From NCBI RefSeq assembly GCF_031450785.1, contig NZ_JARTWB010000003.1:372001-436000 (forward strand): a DNA stretch of 64,000 bases, in the 5' to 3' direction. A model generated the notes under the pieces. That model was given only the letters and a program-made list of their open reading frames with translations, searched no databases and was not told the origin of the DNA. This document shows, piece after piece, positions 7,935 to 15,975 of the stretch. The translations under genes and the position numbers were made by a program. Every line of letters begins with the position of its first letter. Position 1 is the stretch's first letter. The DNA comes from Caballeronia sp. LZ062. GTDB taxonomy: Bacteria > Pseudomonadota > Gammaproteobacteria > Burkholderiales > Burkholderiaceae.

Positions 7935-9158
7935 ATGAGCAGAACACTTCGCGTCGGCGTGATCGGCGGCGGAATCGGCGGCGTGGCCCTCACGGGCGCG
8001 CTCGCGCAGCAAGGCATCGAAGTGCGTCTTTTCGAGCGCGCGAGCGCGTTCGGCGATGTCGGCGCGGGTATTCAGATGACGCCCAATGCGGTGAAAGTGC
8101 TTCAGGCGCTCGGCCTCGGCGACGCGCTTCGCGACGTCGCGTTCGTGCCGCAGGCCATCGTCGGCCGCAACTGGGAGACGGCGCGCGAGAACTTTCGCAC
8201 GCCGCTCGCGGCCGTCTGCCCGGCGCTCTATGGCGCGCCCTTCTATCACGTGCATCGCGCGGACTTGCATCGCATTCTGACGACGCTCCTGCCCGCCGAC
8301 GCCTCGCGGCTTTCGACGAGCTGCATCGACGTGCGCCAGCAAAAAGACGGCGCGGTAGCCGTGTTCGACGACGGCAGCGAGTTCGAAGCGGACTTGATCG
8401 TCGGCGCGGACGGCGTGCGCTCCGTCGTGCGCGGCAAGCTCTTCGGCGAGGAAGCGCCGCGCTTCACCGGCAACATGTGTTTCCGCGCGGTCGTGCCGTT
8501 CGACGAGATGCCCGACTTCGTGAGCCCGGATTCGTCGTTCTGGCTCGGGCCGAATGCGCACGTCGTCACGTATTACGTGCGGCGCGGTCAGGCGGTCAAC
8601 ATCGTCGCGGTGGCGGAGACGGAGAACTGGGTCGAGGAATCGTGGAATGCGGCGAGCAGCCGCGAGGAATTGCTCGCCACATTCGAAGGCTGGCATCCGA
8701 ATCTGATCCGCCTTTTCGAGCGCGCCGATTCGGTCTTCAAATGGGGCTTGTTCGACCGCGATCCCATGCGCACGTGGTCGAGCGGCAATGTCACACTGCT
8801 CGGCGATGCCGCGCATCCCATGCTGCCGTTTCTCTCGCAAGGCGCGGCCATGGCCATCGAAGACGGCTTCGTGCTCGCGCGTTCGCTCGGCGCGCACGGC
8901 GGCGATATTGCAAGCGCACTGCGCGACTACGAAGCGGAGCGCCTGCCGCGCACGAGCCGCGTCCAGCTCGAATCGCGCGAACGCGGCCGCACGTATCACT
9001 TGCCGAGCGCGTTCGCGCAGCGCAAGCGCGACCTCATCTACAAGTTCAAGTCGTATCTGAATCCGCAGGCCTCGGGCATTCAGGCGAACTGGGTCTATGC
9101 GTATAACGCAACGGACTTCGCGCCGCGTGTCGAACGCGATGCGCTCGCCGCTTCGTGA
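7935..9158 (+). CDS. nicC: 6-hydroxynicotinate 3-monooxygenase (FAD-dependent)
   Basis: Class A flavoprotein monooxygenase, 407 aa. It would convert 6-hydroxynicotinate to 2,5-dihydroxypyridine with NADH and O2, decarboxylating the ring. Motifs: the FAD dinucleotide fold VGVIGGGIGGVALTGALAQQ at residues 6-25, the DG-type motif LIVGADGVRSVVR near 153, and the second FAD motif LLGDAAHPMLPFLSQGA near 290. AGAAGGA precedes the ATG at 7935. It heads the plus-strand run nicC-E-D-X-F. The assignment over other hydroxybenzoate-type monooxygenases relies on this context. Confidence 0.87.
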   Translation: MSRTLRVGVIGGGIGGVALTGALAQQGIEVRLFERASAFGDVGAGIQMTPNAVKVLQALGLGDALRDVAFVPQAIVGRNWETARENFRTPLAAVCPALYGAPFYHVHRADLHRILTTLLPADASRLSTSCIDVRQQKDGAVAVFDDGSEFEADLIVGADGVRSVVRGKLFGEEAPRFTGNMCFRAVVPFDEMPDFVSPDSSFWLGPNAHVVTYYVRRGQAVNIVAVAETENWVEESWNAASSREELLATFEGWHPNLIRLFERADSVFKWGLFDRDPMRTWSSGNVTLLGDAAHPMLPFLSQGAAMAIEDGFVLARSLGAHGGDIASALRDYEAERLPRTSRVQLESRERGRTYHLPSAFAQRKRDLIYKFKSYLNPQASGIQANWVYAYNATDFAPRVERDALAAS

Positions 9159-9204
9159 CGGTCGACGAGCAATGACCACGCCCTTCTCTCTTTCGAGGTT
9201 TGAC

Positions 9205-9960
9205 ATGCAAGCCAGGACTTATCGCATCGGCCAGATCGTCCCCAGTTCGAACACGACGATGGAAACCGAAATTCCCGCCATGCTGATGGCGCGCCAGGCC
9301 ATCGAGCCCGAACGCTTCACGTTCCATTCGAGCCGAATGCGCATGAAGAAGGTGGTGAAGGAAGAACTCGCGCAAATGGATGCGGAGTCCGACCGCTGCG
9401 CCGTCGAGCTTTCGGATGCGCGGGTGGACGTGCTCGGCTACGCGTGCCTCGTCGCGATCATGGCGATGGGGCGCGGCTACCACCGCGCGTCGCAGGAGCG
9501 TTTGCAGGCGCATACCGCTGCGAACGGCGCCGATGCACCGGTCGTCACCAGCGCGGGCGCGCTCGTCGATGCGCTGAAGGTGATGAAGGCGAAACGCGTC
9601 GTCGTGGTGGCGCCGTACATGTTGCCGCTCACTGAACTGGTCGTCGATTACATTCGGCACGAAGGCTTCGACGTGATCGACTATCGTGCGCTCGAAATTC
9701 CCGACAATCTCGACGTCGCGCGCCATGATCCGCGCAAGCTGCCGGACATCGTCAAGACGCTGAAGTATCAGGATGCGGACGCCATCGTGCTGTCGGCGTG
9801 CGTGCAGATGCCGTCGCTCGCCGTCGTGCCGATGGTCGAAGCGTTGACCGGCAAGCCTGTCGTGACCGCGGCCATCGCCACGACTTACGCCATGCTGCGC
9901 CAGCTTGATCTGAAGCCGGTCGTGCCGGGCGCGGGCGCGCTGCTGTCGGGCGCCTATTGA
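9205..9960 (+). CDS. nicE: Maleate cis-trans isomerase
   Basis: Asp/Glu racemase superfamily, 251 aa. It isomerises maleate to fumarate, the last step of the nicotinate lower pathway. The opening RIGQIVPSSNTTMETEIP is the maleate isomerase signature. Two catalytic cysteines are present, Cys81 in GYACLV and Cys199 in LSACVQMPSL, one per domain, spaced as in known NicE proteins. ATG at 9205 follows GAGG at 9195-9198. It lies 46 bp after nicC and 14 bp before nicD. Confidence 0.9.
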   Translation: MQARTYRIGQIVPSSNTTMETEIPAMLMARQAIEPERFTFHSSRMRMKKVVKEELAQMDAESDRCAVELSDARVDVLGYACLVAIMAMGRGYHRASQERLQAHTAANGADAPVVTSAGALVDALKVMKAKRVVVVAPYMLPLTELVVDYIRHEGFDVIDYRALEIPDNLDVARHDPRKLPDIVKTLKYQDADAIVLSACVQMPSLAVVPMVEALTGKPVVTAAIATTYAMLRQLDLKPVVPGAGALLSGAY

Positions 9961-9974
9961 ACGGAGACTGTGCG

Positions 9975-10832
9975 ATGCAATCGACCTTCCAATACGGCGC
10001 GAACGTTCACGCGAACGGCATCCGCCAGCACTACCTGCGTTACGGCGGCGAGAGCGCCGGCAGCGGCGACCGCGCGCGGCGCGATCCCGTGGTGATCGTG
10101 CCGGGCATCACGAGTCCGGCCGTGACATGGGGCTTCGTCGCCGCGCGCATCGGCCGTCATTTCGACACCTATGTGCTCGATGTGCGCGGGCGCGGCTTGT
10201 CGAGCGCGTCAGCAGAACTCGACTACAGCCTCGACGCGCAAGCCGACGATCTGCTCGCCTTTATCGACGCAACCGGCCTCAAACACGCCAGCGTGCTCGG
10301 GCACTCGATGGGCGCGCGCATCGCGTTGCGCGCGGCGCGGCGCGGCGCTAGCGGCGATGGCGGCACGAACGCGAGCATTGCGCGGCTCGCGCTCATCGAT
10401 CCGCCGGTGTCGGGGCCGGGGCGTCGCGCTTATCCGTCGCAGCTGGCGTGGTATGTCGATTCCATTGCGCTCGCGCGCGAAGGCATGGACATCGACGCGA
10501 TGCGGCGCTTTTGCCCGACGTGGACGGTCGAACAGCTACGGCTGCGCGCGGAATGGCTGCATACGTGCGACGAACGCGCCATCCGTACGAGCTTCGACGG
10601 CTTTCACCAGGACGACATTCACGCCGACATGCCGCACGTGAAGCAGCCCGCGTTGCTGATGGTCGCGGGCCGTGGCGACGTGATTCGCAGCGAGGACATC
10701 GACGAGATTCGCGGGCTCATGCCCGACCTGCAAGTCGCGAACGTGCCGGACGCCGGCCACATGATTCCGTGGGACGACGAAGAAGGTTTCTATCGCGCGT
10801 TCGGTTCGTTCTTCGGTGCGCCGCTTTCCTGA
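9975..10832 (+). CDS. nicD: N-formylmaleamate deformylase (alpha/beta hydrolase)
   Basis: 285 aa alpha/beta hydrolase. It removes formate from N-formylmaleamate, the ring-opening product of NicX. The nucleophile elbow is VLGHSMGA (Ser111), the catalytic histidine is His262 in DAGHMIPWD, and the oxyanion region is VIVPGITSPAVTWGF. The ATG at 9975 follows ACGGAGAC at 9961-9968; a TTG start at 9957 would overlap nicE and is less likely. It sits between nicE and nicX with 11 bp to nicX, so transcription is shared. Confidence 0.88.
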   Translation: MQSTFQYGANVHANGIRQHYLRYGGESAGSGDRARRDPVVIVPGITSPAVTWGFVAARIGRHFDTYVLDVRGRGLSSASAELDYSLDAQADDLLAFIDATGLKHASVLGHSMGARIALRAARRGASGDGGTNASIARLALIDPPVSGPGRRAYPSQLAWYVDSIALAREGMDIDAMRRFCPTWTVEQLRLRAEWLHTCDERAIRTSFDGFHQDDIHADMPHVKQPALLMVAGRGDVIRSEDIDEIRGLMPDLQVANVPDAGHMIPWDDEEGFYRAFGSFFGAPLS

Positions 10833-10843
10833 GACACACGACC

Positions 10844-11884
10844 ATGCCCATCAGCGACTATCAACTTGTTCAGGCGTGGAAAGAGGTGCTCACGCTCTCG
10901 CGACTGGAACCCGGCCAGACCGTGACGATTCTCACCGGCGCGGCGACGCATCCGCAGACGCTCGCGTGCGCGCTGATCGCGACGCAGTCGTTGGGCGCGG
11001 TCGTGAACCGGCTCGACCTGCCGCCCGTGAACGGCGAGAAGGCATTGAGCCGCGACGCGCTCGCCTATCTCGGGGAAACGCCGCTCACCGGCAACCGTGC
11101 GGCCATCGCGGCGCTCAAGGCGAGCGATCTCGTGCTCGACCTGATGACGCTGCTCTTCTCGCCCGAACAGCACGACATACTCGCCTCCGGCACGAAGATT
11201 CTGCTTGCCGTCGAGCCGCCCGAAGTGCTCGTGCGCATGACGCCCAAGCTGGACGATCGCGCGCGCGTGCTAGCTGCGGCCAGGCGCATTCGCGAGGCGC
11301 GGGAGATGCGCGTTACGTCGAAAGCGGGTACCGATCTGCGCTGTCCGCTCGGCGACTTTCCGGCGATCGCGGAATACGGTTTCGTCGATGAACCCGGCCG
11401 CTGGGATCATTGGCCGAGCGGCTTCGCGCTCACGTTCCCTAACGAAGGCGCGGCGAACGGGCGGATCGTGATCGATCGCGGCGACATCCTGTTGCCGCAA
11501 AAGAGCTACTGCGCGGAGCCGATTGTGCTGACGGTGGAAGCCGGCTACGCGACGTCCATCGAAGGCGGCGTGGATGCGGACTTGCTTCGCGAGTACATGG
11601 AAACGTTCGAGGACCCCGAAGCATTCGCCATTTCGCATATCGGCTGGGGACTGCAAAAGCGCGCGTATTGGTCGACGCTCGGGCTTTACGATCGCGAAGC
11701 GACGCTCGGCATGGACGCCCGCGCGTTCGACGGCAACTTCCTTTTCTCGCTCGGACCCAACAACGAAGGCGGCGGCACGCGCACGACCGCATGCCATATC
11801 GACATTCCATTGCGCCGCTGCACCGTCTCGCTCGATGGCGTGGACGTGGTGCGTGACGGCAAGACTATCGAGGCGGCGTCATGA
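10844..11884 (+). CDS. nicX: 2,5-dihydroxypyridine 5,6-dioxygenase
   Basis: 346 aa, M29-peptidase-like extradiol ring-cleavage enzyme. It opens 2,5-dihydroxypyridine to N-formylmaleamate using Fe(II) and O2. His265 (in AISHIGWG), His318 and Asp320 (in ACHIDIPLRR) fall at the numbers I recall for the iron ligands of P. putida NicX, which strongly supports the call. The ATG at 10844 lies 11 bp after nicD. The stop codon overlaps the nicF start by 4 bp (ATGA), indicating translational coupling. Confidence 0.93.
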   Translation: MPISDYQLVQAWKEVLTLSRLEPGQTVTILTGAATHPQTLACALIATQSLGAVVNRLDLPPVNGEKALSRDALAYLGETPLTGNRAAIAALKASDLVLDLMTLLFSPEQHDILASGTKILLAVEPPEVLVRMTPKLDDRARVLAAARRIREAREMRVTSKAGTDLRCPLGDFPAIAEYGFVDEPGRWDHWPSGFALTFPNEGAANGRIVIDRGDILLPQKSYCAEPIVLTVEAGYATSIEGGVDADLLREYMETFEDPEAFAISHIGWGLQKRAYWSTLGLYDREATLGMDARAFDGNFLFSLGPNNEGGGTRTTACHIDIPLRRCTVSLDGVDVVRDGKTIEAAS

Positions 11885-12504
11885 CGAACGAAACAAAGGA
11901 AGCCACTTACGCGCGGCAAGGCTTCGGCCACGCGTTCGAGATCGAACGTCCTATCGGACTCCTGATTGTCGATTTCGTGAACGGCTTTGCTGACCCGGCG
12001 GTCTTCGGCGGCGGGAACATCGCCGAGGCCATCGCGCAGACCGTGCCGTTGCTGCATGCCGCGCGCGAAAGGCGCTGGCCGGTGGCGCATAGCCGCATTG
12101 TCTATGCCGACGACGATTCGGACGCGAACGTCTTCTCGCTGAAAGTGCCCGGCATGCTGACGCTGAAGGAACACGCACCCGCGAGCGCCATCGTGCCGCA
12201 GCTCACGCCCAAGGAAGGCGAACTCGTCGTGCGCAAGAATGTGCCGTCTGCGTTTTTCGGCACGTCGCTCGCGCCGTGGCTGGCAATGCGTGGGGTGTGC
12301 ACGCTCGTCGTCGCCGGTGCGGTCACGAGCGGATGCGTGCGCGCGAGCGTCGTGGACGCGATGCAACACGGCTTCAAGCCCGTGGTGTTGTCCGATTGCG
12401 TCGGAGATCGGGCGCTCGCGCCGCACGACGCCAATCTTTTCGACATGGCGCAGAAATACGCCGCCGTGATGACGTCCGACGAATTACTCGCGCAATTGCG
12501 ATGA
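11881..12504 (+). CDS. nicF: Maleamate amidohydrolase
   Basis: Isochorismatase-family cysteine hydrolase, 207 aa, converting maleamate to maleate and ammonia. The triad is visible: Asp31 in LLIVDFVNGF, Lys119 in VVRKNVPSAFFGT and Cys152 in VTSGCVRASVVDA, with the family cis-peptide region AGAVTS. It starts in the ATGA overlap with nicX. It is the last gene of the nic run. No nicAB (nicotinate hydroxylase) genes are in this window, so the cell must hold them elsewhere or begin at 6-hydroxynicotinate. Confidence 0.92.
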   Translation: MTNETKEATYARQGFGHAFEIERPIGLLIVDFVNGFADPAVFGGGNIAEAIAQTVPLLHAARERRWPVAHSRIVYADDDSDANVFSLKVPGMLTLKEHAPASAIVPQLTPKEGELVVRKNVPSAFFGTSLAPWLAMRGVCTLVVAGAVTSGCVRASVVDAMQHGFKPVVLSDCVGDRALAPHDANLFDMAQKYAAVMTSDELLAQLR

Positions 12505-12515
12505 AGCGCAGCGGC

Positions 12516-12854
12516 TTAGTCGCTGGCCGCTTGGGTCGGCGGGGCGACGCACGTGAAGGTCACGGTGGACGTTTGTTCTTCGAGCGAGCGCACGCCGCTT
12601 CTCGACTCTGATCGCACCAGTACGCGTTGCGAACGCTCTTTGCAGTAGTCGGTGGCGGCGTCCATCGCGCGGTTACGCGCCGTGACCCATGACATGCGCG
12701 TGCCGGTCGCCTTGCCGGTAACGGTGAACACGTTGGGCTGCGATCCGGCGGTGACTGCGCTCGTCGTGCCGCATGCGGCAAGCGCGAGAAGAACGCACGC
12801 GCCGAGCGCGCCGGCCATGCGCCTTTCGAACGATGAATGGGATGAATGAGGCAT
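12516..12854 (-). CDS. Small lipoprotein, unknown function
   Basis: 112 aa. The lipobox LALAAC near residues 23-28 predicts an outer-membrane or periplasmic lipoprotein. The mature part has two conserved-looking cysteines (TDYCKER, TFTCVAPP), which could form a disulphide. It converges with nicF, 11 bp apart. The start is uncertain: no clear Shine-Dalgarno precedes 12854, and an internal ATG at residue 13 would also leave a complete signal sequence. Confidence 0.65.
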   Translation of the reverse strand: MPHSSHSSFERRMAGALGACVLLALAACGTTSAVTAGSQPNVFTVTGKATGTRMSWVTARNRAMDAATDYCKERSQRVLVRSESRSGVRSLEEQTSTVTFTCVAPPTQAASD

Positions 12855-12960
12855 ACGCGTCTGATCGTGATTTCAAGGAGGCACGCATGGTAACGCCATG
12901 CGCGAAATCATTCACGAGTCAGACGATTGAGCGGCGCGGCAGCCGCCTCGTTGCCCGGCT

Positions 12961-13179
12961 TCAGGACGCTTCGATGCGATCCAGCAGCCGCTGCAACCGT
13001 GCATGCTGAGATGGCGCGAGGCCCGGCGTAGATAACGCCTCCTCGACGCGCGATCGCCAATAAGTCTTCGAAAACAGCGAGTTCGCACCATCCAGACCAA
13101 GCACCTGTTCGAGATGCCCGATGGCGGCGTCGAGATGATTCACGTTGTAGGGACGTGTGCCCTGGCGGAAGTCTTCCAT
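12961..13179 (-). CDS. Small hypothetical protein
   Basis: 72 aa, soluble, starting MEDFRQGTRPYNVNHLDAAI and ending LQRLLDRIEAS; predicted mostly helical. No known domain. Reading frame use is consistent with real coding (G/C at third positions), but there is no strong Shine-Dalgarno. It lies between the lipoprotein gene and phaB on the same strand. Confidence 0.5.
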   Translation of the reverse strand: MEDFRQGTRPYNVNHLDAAIGHLEQVLGLDGANSLFSKTYWRSRVEEALSTPGLAPSQHARLQRLLDRIEAS

Positions 13180-13302
13180 TGGCGAAGTGCCGCACGCCCT
13201 GCGGACGCCGGCGTTTGATCTAAACGAACGGAGCGCACGCGAAGCCCCTGCTTCGCGTTGCCGTGGACAATAACCGTCTGAAGCGATATCGCGCGATGGC
13301 GA

Positions 13303-14046
13303 TCAATGCATGTGCTGACCGCCATTGATGGCGATGTTCGCACCCGTCACGAAGCCCGCGTCTTCCGAGCACAGAAACGCGACGAGCGCCGCGACTTCGT
13401 CCGGCTTGCCGAGACGGCCAGCGGGAATCTGCGGAAGGATCTTCGAATCGAGAATGTCCTGCGGAATGGCGGCCACCATCTTGGTCGCGAGATAGCCCGG
13501 CGAAATAGTATTGACGGTCACGCCCTTCTTCGCCACTTCGAGCGCGAGCGACTTCGTGAACCCGTGCATACCCGCTTTGGCGGCCGCGTAGTTAGTCTGC
13601 CCGATCTGTCCTTTCGACCCGTTCACCGACGAGATATTGACGATTCGGCCCCAGCCGCGCGTGACCATGTCCTCGCAGACGGGCTTCGTCATGTTGAACA
13701 CGGAATCGAGATTCGTGCGCAAGACGGCGTCCCAGTTCACCTTCGTCATCTTCTTGAACGTGGTGTCCTGCGTGATGCCCGCGTTGTTCACGAGGATGCT
13801 GATCGGCCCGACTTCGCGCTGAATTTTCGCGATGCAGTGCTGGCTCGCATCATAGTCGGCCACGTCGACCGGATACGCGCGGAAGTTGCGCCCCTGCCGG
13901 TCCATGCTCGCGAGCCAGTCCGAAACGATGGTGTTGCCCGGCGAATGCGTGACGACGACGGCATAGCCCGCGTCGTTCAGCTTGATGCTGATGACCTCAC
14001 CGAGGCCGCCCATGCCACCCGTTACCACTGCGATACGCTTAGTCAT
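13303..14046 (-). CDS. phaB: Acetoacetyl-CoA reductase
   Basis: SDR-family NADPH-dependent reductase, 247 aa, making (R)-3-hydroxybutyryl-CoA for polyhydroxybutyrate. Motifs: the cofactor loop TGGMGGLGE, NNAGITQD, Ser in NISSVNGSKGQ, catalytic YAAAKAG and the PhaB-typical SPGYLATKMVAAIPQDIL. The start at 14046 (MTKRIAVV) follows GAGAGGA; an upstream in-frame ATG at 14073 lacks one. It lies 120 bp downstream of phaA on the same strand. No phaC synthase is in the window. Confidence 0.93.
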   Translation of the reverse strand: MTKRIAVVTGGMGGLGEVISIKLNDAGYAVVVTHSPGNTIVSDWLASMDRQGRNFRAYPVDVADYDASQHCIAKIQREVGPISILVNNAGITQDTTFKKMTKVNWDAVLRTNLDSVFNMTKPVCEDMVTRGWGRIVNISSVNGSKGQIGQTNYAAAKAGMHGFTKSLALEVAKKGVTVNTISPGYLATKMVAAIPQDILDSKILPQIPAGRLGKPDEVAALVAFLCSEDAGFVTGANIAINGGQHMH

Positions 14047-14166
14047 GCTAAAAGTCCTCTCAAGTTCTATCATGCTCGGATGCTTCCCGGCATCGCGCTT
14101 GTAATGTATGTGGTACGCGAAACCGGGATGTGTTGCTCTTCGATGCGCTCCTGCCGGCGAGATGCT

Positions 14167-15348
14167 TTACGGCCGCTCGACCGCCAGCGCGACGCCCATG
14201 CCGCCGCCGATGCACAGCGACGCAAGGCCCTTCTTCGCATCGCGCTTCTGCATTTCGTGGAGCAGCGTGACCAGAATGCGGCAGCCCGACGCGCCAATCG
14301 GATGGCCGATCGCGATCGCCCCGCCGTTCACGTTGATCTTTTCCTGATCCCAGCCCATCTGCTTATGAACCGCGAGCGCCTGCGCGGCGAACGCTTCGTT
14401 GATCTCCATCAGATCGAGATCGTCGATGCTCCAGCCCGCGCGTTCGAGACAGCGCTTCGATGCCGGCACCGGACCCATGCCCATCACCTTCGGATCGACG
14501 CCCGCGCTCGCGTAAGCCTTGATGCGCGCAAGCGGCGTGAGACCCAGCGCCTCGGCTTTCTTCGCCGACATCACGACCACCGCCGCCGCGCCGTCATTGA
14601 TGCCCGATGCGTTCGCGGCCGTCACCGTGCCTTCCTTCGAAAACGCGGGCTTGAGTCCCGCGAGCGCTTCAGCCGTGACGCCGTGGCGCACGAATTCGTC
14701 CGTGGCGAACTGGATCGGCTCGCCTTTGCGCTGGGGAATCGACACGGGCACGATTTCGTCGTTGAAGCGGCCTGACTTCTGAGCCGCTTCGGCCTTGTTC
14801 TGCGAAAGCGCGGCGAACGCGTCCTGCGCCTCGCGCGTGATGCCGTATTCCTTTGCGACGTTTTCTGCCGTGGTGCCCATGTGGTAGTTGTTATAGACGT
14901 CCCACAGGCCATCGACGATCATCGAGTCGATCAGCTTCGCGTCGCCCATGCGAAAGCCGTCGCGCGAGCCCGGCAGCACGTGCGGCGCCGCGCTCATATT
15001 TTCCTGACCGCCCGCGACGATGATCTCCGAATCGCCCGCGATGATCGCGTTGGCGGCGAGCATCACTGCCTTCAAGCCGGAGCCGCAGACCTTGTTGATC
15101 GTCATGCCGGGGACCATCTCGGGCAAGCCGGCCTTGATCACCGACTGACGCGCCGGGTTCTGGCCCGAGCCTGCGGTCAGCACCTGACCCAGAATGACTT
15201 CGCTTATCTGTTCGGGCTTGAGTCCGGCGCGCTCCAGCACCGCGCGAATCACGGTAGCGCCCAGTTCCGGCGCCGCGATCTTCGCGAGCGAGCCGCCGAA
15301 TTTGCCGACCGCTGTACGCGCGGCCGATACGATCACTACGTCAGTCAT
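14167..15348 (-). CDS. phaA: Acetyl-CoA acetyltransferase (beta-ketothiolase)
   Basis: Thiolase, 393 aa. It condenses two acetyl-CoA to acetoacetyl-CoA. The acylated cysteine is in [11 protein letters not shown], the histidine region is [11 protein letters not shown], and the second catalytic Cys is in [13 protein letters not shown]. The ATG at 15348 ([19 protein letters not shown]) follows GAGGA; a longer in-frame reading to 15612 has no family likeness. With phaB directly downstream it forms the precursor-supply pair for PHB. Confidence 0.95.
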   Translation of the reverse strand: MTDVVIVSAARTAVGKFGGSLAKIAAPELGATVIRAVLERAGLKPEQISEVILGQVLTAGSGQNPARQSVIKAGLPEMVPGMTINKVCGSGLKAVMLAANAIIAGDSEIIVAGGQENMSAAPHVLPGSRDGFRMGDAKLIDSMIVDGLWDVYNNYHMGTTAENVAKEYGITREAQDAFAALSQNKAEAAQKSGRFNDEIVPVSIPQRKGEPIQFATDEFVRHGVTAEALAGLKPAFSKEGTVTAANASGINDGAAAVVVMSAKKAEALGLTPLARIKAYASAGVDPKVMGMGPVPASKRCLERAGWSIDDLDLMEINEAFAAQALAVHKQMGWDQEKINVNGGAIAIGHPIGASGCRILVTLLHEMQKRDAKKGLASLCIGGGMGVALAVERP

Positions 15349-15975
15349 CTTCAATCCTCGTTGGACAGCAGAACTCGTGGATGCTTTTTCACGCGCTCCA
15401 TCCACGCACTGAATCACACGCCTTCTGAACAAACGACGGGGTCCACTTATATAGGTTTTTAAAACGTCTCTCAGGTCGGACCACGGCCTTCTTCCGATTG
15501 CGTACTGCGCCGAAAATGCGCGAACGCAAATCCCATCGCGTGCAGATTTGCACGCGTTAAGGCAGCCGCTTCGGGGAAGTAAGGGAGGGCGTCCGCTTGT
15601 GCGTCGCACCAATTGGACTTTATTCTAAACGCAAAACATCTACAAAAGTTTGCATATTCCTAGGTAATAACCCTAGTTGCGGTAAGATGTGCCGCCGCGA
15701 AGATGCGGCACCTTTGGCCATTCGTCGCACGCACGTGCAATAAATCTGCCGTTTAGCAAGGAAAATTGCGCGCTTAGTCTGAAGAAAGCAAATGAAAGCA
15801 TGGTATCGCTCGGCTGCGCTAGCGTCTAATTCTTTCTCGACAGCTTCGAAACTTACTGCGCGCAATTCTTTATCCGCTTAGTAATCGCACCGTTTGTCCA
15901 ATGACAAAACGATTCCCCATCATCGCGGCGTCTTTATGAAGCCGCGATGAAATCAAGCGTTTTAAGTTAGTGGGC
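15349..15975. other. Long AT-richer intergenic region between phaA and the P450 gene
   Basis: 627 bp, clearly less GC-rich than its surroundings. Both flanking genes are on the minus strand. It should hold the phaA promoter (for example the TATATA stretch near 15448-15453) and the 3' end of the P450 transcript, including the hairpin at 15920-15950. A partial inverted repeat CTAGG...CCTAG lies at about 15660-15676. A short minus-strand frame at 15620-15865 has no supporting features. Confidence 0.5.
15920..15950 (-). terminator. Hairpin downstream of the P450 gene
   Basis: TCATCGCGGC and GCCGCGATGA are perfect 10-bp arms with an 11-nt loop, 26 bp beyond the P450 stop codon on the minus strand. 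No T-run, so it may be an mRNA-end hairpin. Confidence 0.5.

Noticed and set aside
10448..10843. N-terminal extension of nicX across nicD
   Set aside because: The extension is nicD read in another frame. From the ATG at 10844 the iron ligands fall at 265, 318 and 320 as expected.
15620..15865. 81-aa minus-strand frame in the phaA-P450 gap
   Set aside because: No ribosome site, no domain, and codon use unlike the neighbours.
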